A program made the translations under genes and the position numbers. Source: Nitrospiraceae bacterium (GTDB lineage: Bacteria > Nitrospirota > Nitrospiria > Nitrospirales > Nitrospiraceae). From it: a stretch of DNA of 43,099 nt. Numbering within the stretch: the stretch's first letter is position 1; each line of letters begins with the position of its first letter. Shown piece after piece: positions 17,723 to 26,667 of the stretch. The stretch covers positions 1 through 43,099 of the forward strand of contig JACMLT010000220.1 in the NCBI GenBank assembly GCA_014379455.1, given 5' to 3'. The notes beneath the pieces are model-generated. The model saw only the letters and a list, made by a program, of their open reading frames with translations. It searched no databases and was not told where the DNA came from.

Positions 17723-17908
17723 ATGTCACATCTCGTGCGGATCGTGATTCAGCTACCTGTGAACCTCAAAACACAACTCGATAATCTGAAACAGCAAGGA
17801 TACACAACTAGCGGTTTCATTAGGGCTATGTTGGAACGGGAGTTTGCCAAAATGGAGGAGAACCCGGCGCCCTCTATTCCAAGCGGGAAACGTGTCAGTA
17901 GTCAGTAG
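17723..17908 (+). CDS. Small ribbon-helix-helix-like protein
   Basis: A 61-residue protein. The pattern VRIVIQLPVNLKTQLDNLK followed by a turn (GYTTSGF) and a second helix (IRAMLEREFAKM) resembles the MetJ/Arc ribbon-helix-helix fold: a short strand that pairs in a dimer to contact DNA, then two helices. The C-terminal 15 residues look disordered. Such proteins are transcription repressors or antitoxins; no toxin gene lies next to it, so a regulator is more likely. It precedes an HD-GYP gene and the polysaccharide export genes. The ribosome site is weak (a GGGAAC stretch). The fold call is by pattern only. Confidence 0.6.
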   Translation: MSHLVRIVIQLPVNLKTQLDNLKQQGYTTSGFIRAMLEREFAKMEENPAPSIPSGKRVSSQ

Positions 17909-17953
17909 CAGGTTGTACTGGCCCTGATCATGTACAGAAAGGCTTGAGGAGTT

Positions 17954-18946
17954 GTGACGCGGTTAACCGATCTTATTCAAGGACAGTCGAGCCAGGAAGC
18001 TGTTACTCCTGATGCGAAACACTCCGCCCTCTCCATGAGGCCGACGAGCCTTCCCTATCCAACTCTTACGCTTTCACCGTCTGTCACTGAGATCGATTGG
18101 CATCAGCGTGGGTGCCATGAAATTCTGGGAATCAAGCGTGCGGTTCAAATGAAGCAGCCTTGGGTAATCGATGATTTAGTGGGCATCGCAGCCAGCATTG
18201 TGACTTCTCTTGGAACCAATGACCAATTGCTTGAGACGGTTCTGCAGCGCGATGCCGGAGATTTTCTTGTCACCAATGCCGTGAATGTTGCGATCGTCAG
18301 TGTGAAGATTGCGGAGGGGCTCAGATATGAGCCGGCGAAGCTCGAACAAATTGCGTTAGCGGGATTGCTACACGATCTCGGCATGTTTGTCCTGCCGGAC
18401 TCCCTGGTCTTCAAGGTCGCAACATTGACGGAAGAGGAATGTCAGATCATGCGGGAGCATCCACAGCACGGATCCCGCCTGTTCAAGAACGTTGGAGAAT
18501 CCTATCCATGGGTGGGGAGGGTGATTCTCCAAGAACATGAGCGATGGGATGGCAGCGGATATCCTAACCGGCTGTCTGGCGATCACATCGATGAGATGGC
18601 CCTCATCATCGGGTTAGCAGACGTGTTTGATGCCCTGATGAATGTGCGTCCCTATCGACGTGGCATGTCACCTCATCAGGCGATTCGCACGTTACTTGTA
18701 AGCGGGAAAACGGTGTTTCCTCATCATCTTCTGAAGGCATTGGTCGATCAACTCTCGATCTATCCATTAGGCACGACGGTTCGTCTGAACACTGGTGAAA
18801 CCGGAGTCGTGTCTCAGTTAAATCGGCAGTACCCGCTGCGTCCAATCTTGAGAGTCCTGCAAGCAGGTCATGGCCCGGTACCGAAGGTGGTGGATTTGCG
18901 AGCCGAGACCTCCCTGCACATTGTGGAAGTGGTGGCTATCGGTTGA
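17954..18946 (+). CDS. HD-GYP domain protein (probable cyclic-di-GMP phosphodiesterase)
   Basis: A 330-residue cytoplasmic protein with no membrane segment. The HD pair is H140-D141 in LLHDLGMFVLP, a further metal His is H195 in LQEHERWDGSGYP, and the GYP triad is at 202-204. ADVFDALMNVRPYRRGMSPHQA follows as expected. HD-GYP enzymes hydrolyse cyclic-di-GMP, a second messenger that commonly controls exopolysaccharide output. The first 80 or so residues are not recognised, and no receiver domain is present. A short C-terminal region (TVRLNTGETGVVSQLN) matches what often follows HD-GYP domains. GTG at 17954 has GAGGA just upstream. Its place before the export genes suggests it tunes the locus, but this is inferred. 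Confidence 0.88.
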   Translation: MTRLTDLIQGQSSQEAVTPDAKHSALSMRPTSLPYPTLTLSPSVTEIDWHQRGCHEILGIKRAVQMKQPWVIDDLVGIAASIVTSLGTNDQLLETVLQRDAGDFLVTNAVNVAIVSVKIAEGLRYEPAKLEQIALAGLLHDLGMFVLPDSLVFKVATLTEEECQIMREHPQHGSRLFKNVGESYPWVGRVILQEHERWDGSGYPNRLSGDHIDEMALIIGLADVFDALMNVRPYRRGMSPHQAIRTLLVSGKTVFPHHLLKALVDQLSIYPLGTTVRLNTGETGVVSQLNRQYPLRPILRVLQAGHGPVPKVVDLRAETSLHIVEVVAIG

Positions 18947-18985
18947 TTATCGGGTGATCGTAGTAAAACTTTAGGAGATGAGGCT

Positions 18986-19771
18986 GTGCGACAGCTAATA
19001 CCACGACATCGTATAGTTCTGTTGAGTACCGGTGTCATACTCGCTCTAGCATTCACCGGATGCCACAATCCGGCCAACTCGTCGTTGCCGCCATCGGCCA
19101 TCAGTCCCTCTGGAACAGTGGTCCCACCGCTGCCGAAGGGCGATGTCTATGCCGATGAAACCGTTCCGACCTCAGAAACGCCCATTGAAACAGGGGATAC
19201 ACTTGAAGTGGTCATTCGTCGCGGTGCCGGCGAGGAGAAGTTCTCCGGTGTTGTACGAGAGAACGGAAAGGTTTCGGTTGGGTTTATGGAGATGGACGTC
19301 GGGGGCGTTACCGCAGCTGTGGCGGAAGCCCGTATTCATGAAGCTGCTGTGCCATATATGCGCGACCCGCGGGTGCAGGTCTTGCTGAAGAAGAAAGTGT
19401 TGAAGGTGAAGCGAATCTTTGTGTTTGGGGATGTAAAGAAGCCAGGGATGGTTCCCATGTCGAGACACATGACGGTGTTACAAGCCCTTGCCGCGGCCGA
19501 CATGTACCAGGAAACAGCGTTGATGGAAGAAGTCCGGGTGATTCGAGGCGGTAACCTTGCAAAACCGGACATTCTCATGGCCGATCTCGCACGTGCATTT
19601 ACGTATGGCGATTTAAGCAGGAACGTGTCGCTGGAAGAGAACGATATCGTATTTGTCCCGCGTGAACATCTGGGCGATGCCACTGAAGCTGCAAAAAAGA
19701 TCATGCCGGTTATTTCGACTGCGATCGTACCGTTCTACCCGGCATTTATTCTTCCTGCATTGCTGAAGTAA
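18986..19771 (+). CDS. Polysaccharide export outer-membrane lipoprotein (Wza type)
   Basis: A 261-residue lipoprotein: a signal sequence with hydrophobic core IVLLSTGVILALAF ends in the lipobox LAFTGC, giving lipidation of Cys27. A polysaccharide export domain covers about residues 68-135 (IETGDTLEVVIRRG), followed by an SLBB-like segment (VFGDVKKPGMVPMSRHMTVLQALAAA). The last part is hydrophobic (STAIVPFYPAFILPALL), matching the amphipathic C-terminal helix that forms the outer-membrane pore in Wza. Family members export capsule or exopolysaccharide. GTG 18986 is chosen because TAGGAGATGAGG lies just upstream. The Wzc-type partner follows within 40 bases. Confidence 0.92.
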   Translation: MRQLIPRHRIVLLSTGVILALAFTGCHNPANSSLPPSAISPSGTVVPPLPKGDVYADETVPTSETPIETGDTLEVVIRRGAGEEKFSGVVRENGKVSVGFMEMDVGGVTAAVAEARIHEAAVPYMRDPRVQVLLKKKVLKVKRIFVFGDVKKPGMVPMSRHMTVLQALAAADMYQETALMEEVRVIRGGNLAKPDILMADLARAFTYGDLSRNVSLEENDIVFVPREHLGDATEAAKKIMPVISTAIVPFYPAFILPALLK

Positions 19772-19810
19772 TGATTGGCGGAATCGAGACGAGAGAAGGA
19801 CGCTGACCCT

Positions 19811-21949
19811 ATGGCCCAATACGAACTCAACGTCATCGATTATTGGCTGATTGTCAAGAAACGAAAGTATCTCATTCTGCTGGCAGCCGGACTTGTGGTG
19901 TTATTCACGTTCCTGTTTTCAGAACTGTTCAAGCCGGGCCCGCTGTATGAAGCGTCTGCACGAGTGAAGTTCGATCGAACGAGCACTGTGGCCCAACAGT
20001 TGATCGAGACCATGTCCTTCTCAAATGCCAACGACCTCAACTCCCAGACCGAGTTTATCCGGGGGTTCCCCGTGATGGAGCGTGTGGCGATGGAGTTAGG
20101 CCGAGTACCGGCAAATATGGTGTCGGAAGAGAAGCGATCGTCCGCCTATCTCAATACAGTGTACAACCTCGGTCAGGAAATCCAGACCCAGCGCGAAGGC
20201 GATACGAATATCATCCGTATCACGGCGACCTCGGATCAACCGGAGATGGCTGAGAAGACAGCCAATTCAGTGGCGAATGCCTATCGTCTCGAAAATATTA
20301 TGACCCGGAACCGTCTCGTCATGGAGTCGAGACGGTTTGTTGAGGAACAACTAGCCGGGCTTGAACGGCAGTTGAATATTGCAGAAGAAGCGCTGAGAGC
20401 CTTTAGAGAACGAGAAGGGCAGGTATTCCTGTCTGAGGAGGCGCGTGCTGCTCTGGAGACATTCACCAGACTGGAAGAACAGTACAATGAAGTGGTGCGA
20501 AAGCGCGCGGAGGGAGAGCGGCAGATCTCGGTGCTCAGCCGAAGCGATGCGGTGATCGGAAATCAAACCGGCCGGATATTCACGGAGGAGCCATATGCGC
20601 TGCTGACAATCCTGAATCAGCGCCTCCTTGATCTCATCCAGGAACGAAACACTCTTCTGATCAACTATACGACGGATCATCCACAAGTTCGTGAGCAGCA
20701 GCAGAAGGTCGACAACGTCAGAGCCGAGATGATTCTTGAGCTTCGAGCCAAACTCAAGACCATGCAAGATCGGGAAGCCACTCTCATGGATCAGCGTGAT
20801 CGCTATCGGAGCCGGTATTTGAAGTTTCCACGAGCGACGATAGAGATGAGCCGCCTTGAGCGCGATGTGAAAATCAACGCCGATTTGTTGGCGACGCTCA
20901 AGGGTAAGCTGCAAGAACTGCAGATCAAAAGTGCGGAACGGATCGAAGAAGTAACGATTATTGCGCCGGCGATCATGCCCAGCGCACCGATCAATGCGCC
21001 CAATACGGCGTTGAATCTCATGGTTGGCTCTCTGATGGGGGTCTTTCTCGGCATCGTCATCGCCTTTGCACGTGAATCGTTCGATACGTCGATCGGTACT
21101 ATCGAAGGGATCGAGGAGTTTCTCAAGGTGCCGGTCCTCGGCGTCATCCCGCGGTTCGACAGTAAAGAAATGGAGGAAGCCGCTCGTGCGGCGCTTCCAG
21201 CCGATGCCTCTGCGTCGACGGTAGAAAATTTCTCGAAACTAATTTGCCTGATTGATCCAAAATCTGTCCTGTCCGAGAGTTTGCGGTCGCTACGGACGAA
21301 CATTCAATTCGCCAGTATGGATCGAAAAGTCAAATCTATTCTCTTCACCAGCGCGGGCCTTGGAGAAGGCAAGAGCACTTGTGTCACGAATTTGGCGATT
21401 ACGCTCGCCCAGGAAGGGCAGCGTGTCTTGCTCGTCGACGCAGACCTCCGGAGGCCGATTGTGCATCAGCGGTTGGGTCTCGAGCGGGGCCCAGGTTTGG
21501 CAGATGCCTTGGTAGGTAGTACCTCTTGGCGCAGTCACGTGCGTTCCACCACGGATCTGATGCTGGGGGCGATGGGGGCAGATCGGGTGATGAGCACGCC
21601 AGGACTGGACAACCTGCATATTCTGACCAGCGGGTCTGAGATCGGCAATCCGAACGAGTTTCTTAACATGATCAAGATCAAGACGTTGGTGAATGAGATG
21701 AATGAAGAATACGACCTTGTACTCTTCGATTCTCCTCCCATACTCCCGGTCACGGATGCGGTTGCGTTCAGTTCGCGTGTCGACGGGACGATCCTGGTCT
21801 ACCAAGTCGGGCGGATCGGTCGGAACGCTCTCAAGCGCGCCAAGTTCCTCTTGGACCATGCGCAGGCCAATGTGATGGGCATCGTCTTGACAAACGTAAA
21901 GTCCGAGGTCGCATCGGACTACGGTGTCTACCGTTACGAATATCGCTGA
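19811..21949 (+). CDS. Polysaccharide copolymerase with BY-type tyrosine kinase domain (Wzc type)
   Basis: A 712-residue inner-membrane protein. The N-terminal Wzz chain-length domain has a first membrane segment at about residues 21-40, then a long periplasmic part with coiled-coil stretches (about 160-395) and a second membrane segment near 402-420. The cytoplasmic kinase has Walker A SAGLGEGKST at 514-523, Walker A' VLLVDADLRRP and Walker B LVLFDSPPILPVTDA. The C-terminus YGVYRYEYR has four tyrosines, as expected for the autophosphorylated cluster. It controls chain length and export with the Wza-like lipoprotein just upstream. ATG 19811 is preferred (AAGGA about ten bases upstream) over an in-frame TTG at 19775. 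Confidence 0.94.
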   Translation: MAQYELNVIDYWLIVKKRKYLILLAAGLVVLFTFLFSELFKPGPLYEASARVKFDRTSTVAQQLIETMSFSNANDLNSQTEFIRGFPVMERVAMELGRVPANMVSEEKRSSAYLNTVYNLGQEIQTQREGDTNIIRITATSDQPEMAEKTANSVANAYRLENIMTRNRLVMESRRFVEEQLAGLERQLNIAEEALRAFREREGQVFLSEEARAALETFTRLEEQYNEVVRKRAEGERQISVLSRSDAVIGNQTGRIFTEEPYALLTILNQRLLDLIQERNTLLINYTTDHPQVREQQQKVDNVRAEMILELRAKLKTMQDREATLMDQRDRYRSRYLKFPRATIEMSRLERDVKINADLLATLKGKLQELQIKSAERIEEVTIIAPAIMPSAPINAPNTALNLMVGSLMGVFLGIVIAFARESFDTSIGTIEGIEEFLKVPVLGVIPRFDSKEMEEAARAALPADASASTVENFSKLICLIDPKSVLSESLRSLRTNIQFASMDRKVKSILFTSAGLGEGKSTCVTNLAITLAQEGQRVLLVDADLRRPIVHQRLGLERGPGLADALVGSTSWRSHVRSTTDLMLGAMGADRVMSTPGLDNLHILTSGSEIGNPNEFLNMIKIKTLVNEMNEEYDLVLFDSPPILPVTDAVAFSSRVDGTILVYQVGRIGRNALKRAKFLLDHAQANVMGIVLTNVKSEVASDYGVYRYEYR

Positions 21950-21973
21950 CGCGGCAGCAGGAGTTGACATCCC

Positions 21974-23356
21974 ATGCATGCGTCGATGGTGAAACCTCAA
22001 GATGCCGTCATCGTTTCAGTGTTGGCCGCCGTGCTTGCTCTCGGCCTTACACTAGCGACTCCAACGATGGGGTTACAGGCCGTGTTCGGTTTTCTCATTA
22101 TACTGGTGGCTTTCACGTCGGTTCCCGCCTCGCTCTTCCTTCTGATTGGCTCCATGCTGCTCTCTCCGGAAATTGCAATTGGGCGAGTGGAAGGGAGAGG
22201 TGTTGGCGCGCGAGAACTCTCGCTGCGCGTGGACGATCTCTTGCTCGTGATTATTGGATTCAGTTGGTTGGTCAAGACCATCATCTATCGCGATCTGGCC
22301 CTCATTCGCGAGACGCCGCTCAATCGACCCATCGTCTACTACATGCTGGCCTGTGTGCTCGCGACGCTAATCGGTGTCATCGCCGGTCGCGTCCGCCCGC
22401 TGACGGGATTCTTTTTTATTATGAAGTACTTTGAGTACTTCTTTGTCTTCTTCATGGTCGTCAACCATGTTTCGACCAAACGACAGGTCGTCAGTTTGGT
22501 AACGGCGTTATTGGCGATCTGTTTCGTGATTAGTGTGTATGCGATCGCTCAGATTCCAAGCGGGCAACGGGCGAGTGCGCCGTTTGAAGGGGAAAGCGGC
22601 GAACCGAACACCCTCGGTGGATACCTGGTCTTTATCATGGCGGTGGTCATGGGCCTTTTCCTCCACTTAAAGTCCGTACCGGTTCGGGTCATGCTCGTGC
22701 TCCTCATGGGGTTTATCAGTTTGGCTCTCATGGCCACACTCTCCCGCTCGTCCTACCTGGCGGCTGGTGTGTTGGTGCTGGCTGTCGCTGCGACGCAATG
22801 GCGGCGACCCGGTGTGCTCGCACTCATACTCCTCCTCGCGGTTGTCCTCCCTTTCGCCGCGCCTGCTAATGTGAAGGATCGGGTCAATGAGACGTTCTTT
22901 GGACGTCAATACGGAGGCGAAATCACAGTGGGGCGTGTTGGGTTAGATCTCTCCACGACAGAACGGCTGCGTTCTTGGCAGTATGTGCTGAAAGATTGGC
23001 TGCATAGTCCTCTGATCGGGCGCGGTGTCACCGGTTACGCCTGGGCGGACGCGCAATACGTCAAGATCCTCGGCGAAACGGGTCTCGTCGGCCTTGTCGC
23101 GTTCATCTTTCTGATTATCCGCTTGTGGCGGCGCGCACGGGAGACTTTTCTGACCGAGCAGGATCCATTTTGTAAGGGATTGGCCCACGGATTGCTCCTT
23201 GGCCTGGTGGCCATGCTCGCACATGGTATTGGAGCTAATACCTTCATCATTATCCGCATCATGGAGCCATTTTGGTTGTGCGCGGGGCTCGTCATGATCT
23301 TGCCACGTTTGACATCGGAGCAGACGAATCCTGGCATTCAGCGAGTGCCTGTATGA
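21974..23356 (+). CDS. O-antigen polymerase/ligase family membrane protein (Wzy/WaaL type)
   Basis: A 460-residue protein with ten or more predicted membrane segments. It has the O-antigen ligase-like region LSRSSYLAAGVLVLAVAA and a large periplasmic loop around residues 300-360 containing RLRSWQYVLKDWLHSPLIGRGVTG, a pattern common in this family. Such proteins join repeat units on undecaprenyl diphosphate or transfer glycan to lipid A or protein. Next to a Wzc-type copolymerase, a polymerase role is more likely. An in-frame second ATG lies four codons downstream. The stop overlaps the next start (ATGA). Confidence 0.88.
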   Translation: MHASMVKPQDAVIVSVLAAVLALGLTLATPTMGLQAVFGFLIILVAFTSVPASLFLLIGSMLLSPEIAIGRVEGRGVGARELSLRVDDLLLVIIGFSWLVKTIIYRDLALIRETPLNRPIVYYMLACVLATLIGVIAGRVRPLTGFFFIMKYFEYFFVFFMVVNHVSTKRQVVSLVTALLAICFVISVYAIAQIPSGQRASAPFEGESGEPNTLGGYLVFIMAVVMGLFLHLKSVPVRVMLVLLMGFISLALMATLSRSSYLAAGVLVLAVAATQWRRPGVLALILLLAVVLPFAAPANVKDRVNETFFGRQYGGEITVGRVGLDLSTTERLRSWQYVLKDWLHSPLIGRGVTGYAWADAQYVKILGETGLVGLVAFIFLIIRLWRRARETFLTEQDPFCKGLAHGLLLGLVAMLAHGIGANTFIIIRIMEPFWLCAGLVMILPRLTSEQTNPGIQRVPV

Positions 23357-24540
23357 AGTGGTTCCTCTTTTGTTATTGGTATGAGCCGGATGCACCATCC
23401 GATCCCGTAGGGCTCGTTCGTCTCTGGGCATTGGCGCGACAACTTGCTGAACAGGGCGATAGCGTCACAGTCTTTCCTCCACGCTATCGATCCTCGTTGC
23501 TCCAGCGAGGGTTTTCGATTGCACCGATTTGGCTCCTTCCATGGCCGGTCTTGCGTCCGATTTCCTACGCGATTCTCTCTTTCGTCGTCAGCTTCGCACG
23601 AGCCTGCCGGTCAAAGCCGGACGTCGTGTATTACCGGTGGATGGACAGTCCGCATCCGCTGTTGTTTGCGAGACTGTTTGGAGCGCAGTGCATCTGCGAA
23701 GTCAACGGAGAGCCCGTTCCTCCATGGTGCGCGAGGGGGTTGAGAAGTTGGATGACTCATGCCTTGGCTACCTTTGCGCTACGCCGGTGTGATCGAGTGG
23801 TAGTGCTAACAGATGGACTACGTCGTCTTGTGCAATCGCAGTACGGTGTGCAGGCTGATCGCGTTGTCGTGTTGCCGAGCGGGTCGGATACAGAGGTGTT
23901 TAGACCCAGGGAAATTCATACGTGCAGGAAAAAAGAACATTTAGACCCTGCGTGCCAATACATCGGGTTTGTCGGCAGCTTTTATCGATATCAAGGGTTA
24001 TCGACTTTGTTGGAGGCGTTTGCACGCATCCATGATCGCCGTCCCTCGACACGATTGCTCATGATTGGTGAAGGGGCAGAAGCTACGGCGCTTTTTGAGC
24101 AGGCAACACAGCGAGGTCTTTCTTCTTGGATTACCTGGGCTGGTCGAGTCGAATACACCCGTGTCCCCATATGGATTGGCGCCATGAATGTGTGTGTCGC
24201 ACCCTTCTGTGGAGATCGGGGTGAAACATCACCGGTGAAGGTATTCGATTACCTAGCCTGTGGGAAGCCTGTCGTCGCGAGTGCTATTCCGTCAGTGACC
24301 GCACTGTTTTCTCGCGCGAATGGAGTAGTCCTGGTCCAGCCTGATCAGGTCGATACGCTGGCTGAAGCAGTCTTGGACCTGCTGGCATGTCCTGACGAGG
24401 CGTGCCGATTGGGGCGTGAAGGTCGCGCTTTTGTCGAGCAGCGGTTTGGGTGGGATGCGATCGTTCGCACGTTACGTGACCTGGCTCGACAGATTGTTCC
24501 ACACGATCACGACCGGCATCGGATGATGGCCAATAAATAG
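23353..24540 (+). CDS. GT4-family glycosyltransferase
   Basis: A 395-residue GT-B fold enzyme of the glycosyltransferase group 1 (GT4) type. The start MKWFLFCYWYEPDAPSDPVG leads into a typical N-terminal domain. The C-terminal domain shows IGFVGSFYRYQGLSTLLEA, LLMIGEGAEATAL and VKVFDYLACGKPVVAS, the last holding the donor-nucleotide binding region. The usual first Glu of the E-x7-E motif falls in GETSPVKVFDYLACG. The sugar donor and acceptor cannot be read from sequence. The ATG overlaps the stop of the polymerase gene by four bases. Confidence 0.9.
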   Translation: MKWFLFCYWYEPDAPSDPVGLVRLWALARQLAEQGDSVTVFPPRYRSSLLQRGFSIAPIWLLPWPVLRPISYAILSFVVSFARACRSKPDVVYYRWMDSPHPLLFARLFGAQCICEVNGEPVPPWCARGLRSWMTHALATFALRRCDRVVVLTDGLRRLVQSQYGVQADRVVVLPSGSDTEVFRPREIHTCRKKEHLDPACQYIGFVGSFYRYQGLSTLLEAFARIHDRRPSTRLLMIGEGAEATALFEQATQRGLSSWITWAGRVEYTRVPIWIGAMNVCVAPFCGDRGETSPVKVFDYLACGKPVVASAIPSVTALFSRANGVVLVQPDQVDTLAEAVLDLLACPDEACRLGREGRAFVEQRFGWDAIVRTLRDLARQIVPHDHDRHRMMANK

Positions 24541-24552
24541 AGGTAGGAGCGT

Positions 24553-25455
24553 ATGAATCAGCCTGCGGCGGAGTACAACGGTGGGACCATCCCTGAGGAA
24601 TTGTATTTGCTTCTGATGAAGCGGTGTCTGACGCGGATGCTTTGGAGGGAGAAGTATCGGCCGATGACGTCGGTCAGTGGATGGCGAAAAGTCGTATTTG
24701 AGCCCCTTCAATCGCTGTTGCGTCGAGTCCAGTTGGAAGTTGTCAAAATTGAACCGGATCGAGTGGACGAGAGACAGGATGGACGTGATTGGCCGCTTGA
24801 AGCGGAGACGATGGTCGGGTTGAAGCGGCTGGATAATCTCCAACATTGTGTGACCTCGGTGATTCGGAATGATGTGCCGGGAGATCTGATTGAAACCGGA
24901 GTATGGCGTGGCGGATCGTCGATTTTTATGCGTGCTGTATTGAAAGCCTATGGTGATTGTTCGCGAAAAGTCTGGTTGGCTGATTCCTTTCGTGGGTTAC
25001 CACAACCTGATCCGGCCCGTTATCCAGTCGATCAAGGTGACACGCTGTGGACCTATAAAGAGTTGGCGATTTCATTAGAGGAGGTGAAGGCCAATTTTTC
25101 CCGGTATGGGTTGCTGGACGAGCAAGTGGCATTTCTGCCGGGCTGGTTTCGTGACACGTTACCGGCTGCTCCGATCAATCAATTGGCGGTCTTGAGGCTC
25201 GATGGTGATTTATATGAGTCGACCATGGACGCGTTGACCGCACTCTATCACAAGGTGTCGCCTGGGGGGTTTGTCATCGTGGATGATTTCGGGTTGCCGA
25301 CCTGTCGAGCCGCCATCGAAGATTTTCGACGAGCGCGAGGGATTACCGACCGGATTCATCAGATCGATTGGACGGGAGCCTTCTGGCAATGCTCGACGGA
25401 GAATATGGGCGCGATCGTTTCTCAGAGCCACGCTACGCTGCATGCTGCCTCATAA
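24553..25455 (+). CDS. TylF/MycF-like SAM-dependent O-methyltransferase
   Basis: A 300-residue protein of the TylF (macrocin O-methyltransferase) family, which methylates sugar hydroxyls. LIETGVWRGGSSIFM (E114, G116 onward) forms the SAM loop. LRLDGDLYESTMDAL (D217, D219) and GGFVIVDDFG match the metal-binding acidic residues of this Mg-dependent family. LADSFRGLPQPD is also typical. In a polysaccharide locus it probably methylates a sugar of the glycan. The first 80 residues are longer than in minimal members. It starts 12 bases after the preceding GT4 gene. Confidence 0.9.
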   Translation: MNQPAAEYNGGTIPEELYLLLMKRCLTRMLWREKYRPMTSVSGWRKVVFEPLQSLLRRVQLEVVKIEPDRVDERQDGRDWPLEAETMVGLKRLDNLQHCVTSVIRNDVPGDLIETGVWRGGSSIFMRAVLKAYGDCSRKVWLADSFRGLPQPDPARYPVDQGDTLWTYKELAISLEEVKANFSRYGLLDEQVAFLPGWFRDTLPAAPINQLAVLRLDGDLYESTMDALTALYHKVSPGGFVIVDDFGLPTCRAAIEDFRRARGITDRIHQIDWTGAFWQCSTENMGAIVSQSHATLHAAS

Positions 25456-25470
25456 CGCAAAGTCTACGCT

Positions 25471-26667
25471 ATGAATATTGTGGTTTTTTGCGATGAGGAT
25501 CTTGGAGTCGCCGGAGGGGGGGCTCGGCAGGTCGTGCAGTTCGTGCGTGCGCTTGCAGCCAGAGGCCATACGTTGCGGATAGTGGCGCCGAGGCCGTCTG
25601 CCGATATGAAGGATGATGCCGCGTTAATCAGTGCACGGGGGTTGTGGGTATGGGTTCCTCGTGTCCCGATGATCAGACCATGGGCCTATTTAGTCGGCTC
25701 GGCGATCACATTGCTTTGGTCAATGTGGCGAGAAAAGCCAGACGTCATGCTGTGGTTCGATTCGCCGGGCCAGGTCGCACCCTTGATCTGCGCCGGTGCA
25801 ATGCGATGCCCCTATGTGCTGTTTGTTAATGGATTGGCGGGAGAGGAGTTGACTGGTCTATGGGGGTGGAAGCCCATTCGCAACGTTATTCAAGGAAGCT
25901 TACGGGTGTCGGGGAGACGGGCACAGGCGGTTGTCAGTGTGTGTCGGGAAATTCCCCTCTGGATGCAGCGAGAGTGGGGTATCGCCGCTGACCGTTGCCA
26001 TGTGATTCGAAATGGTGTCGATCCTTCCGTCTGTGTGCCTCGCCAGAAGGAAGATGCATGTCACCGACTCGGACTTGACCCTGGTGGACGGTACATCGGA
26101 TTTGTCGGTGGGTTTTTCCCCTGGCATGGGCTCGACACTCTCGTTGAAGCGATGACGATAGTCTGCCGTGAATGCCCCGCCGTCAAGCTTCTGCTTGTCG
26201 GCGATGGTCATACAAGGCCAGAGCTTCAAGCAATGGTGCGCCAACGAGGCCTTGAAGAGACTGTATCGTTTGTGGGGCGAGTGCGAGTTGAAGAGGTGCC
26301 GTGGTGGATTGGGGCAAGTGACGTGTGTGTGGTTCTCCATCGGTCGGTCCGCTTCTATTCTGGTGATTCCATGAAGCTCTGGGAATATCTGGCTTGCGCG
26401 AGGCCTGTCGTTGCGACGGCCGGTGAGGGCTATGGCGACATGGTGGAAAAGTTGGGTGCCGGGCTCTCGGTAAAGGAAGAGGATCCGGTGGCGATCGCTG
26501 AGGGGGTGCTTCGCATACTTCGGGATCCTGCCTCGGCGAGAAAGATGGGGCTAGCTGGGCGTGTTGCCGTTGTGCGCTCCCATACGTGGGACACGCGAGC
26601 GATGGAACTGGAACAGGTGTGCAGGATGGTGGCGGCTGAACATGTTCGTGGCCGGGCGTGTGTGTGA
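25471..26667 (+). CDS. GT4-family glycosyltransferase
   Basis: A 398-residue GT-B enzyme. The N-terminus MNIVVFCDEDLGVAGGGARQ carries the glycine-rich acceptor-side loop. VIRNGVDPSVC, GRYIGFVGGFFPWHGLDTLVEA, LLLVGDGHTRPEL and SMKLWEYLACARPVVAT follow in the order expected for GT4. The E-x7-E motif region is altered (YSGDSMKLWEYLACA), as in the GT4 at 23353. The end overlaps the flippase start by one base (TGATG), implying coupled translation. Substrate is unknown. Confidence 0.9.
   Translation: MNIVVFCDEDLGVAGGGARQVVQFVRALAARGHTLRIVAPRPSADMKDDAALISARGLWVWVPRVPMIRPWAYLVGSAITLLWSMWREKPDVMLWFDSPGQVAPLICAGAMRCPYVLFVNGLAGEELTGLWGWKPIRNVIQGSLRVSGRRAQAVVSVCREIPLWMQREWGIAADRCHVIRNGVDPSVCVPRQKEDACHRLGLDPGGRYIGFVGGFFPWHGLDTLVEAMTIVCRECPAVKLLLVGDGHTRPELQAMVRQRGLEETVSFVGRVRVEEVPWWIGASDVCVVLHRSVRFYSGDSMKLWEYLACARPVVATAGEGYGDMVEKLGAGLSVKEEDPVAIAEGVLRILRDPASARKMGLAGRVAVVRSHTWDTRAMELEQVCRMVAAEHVRGRACV

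Noticed and set aside
17723-18946. Toxin-antitoxin module made of the small ribbon-helix-helix-like protein and its neighbour
   Set aside because: The neighbour is an HD-GYP protein with intact motifs, not a toxin, and there is a gap of 45 bases rather than a tight overlap.
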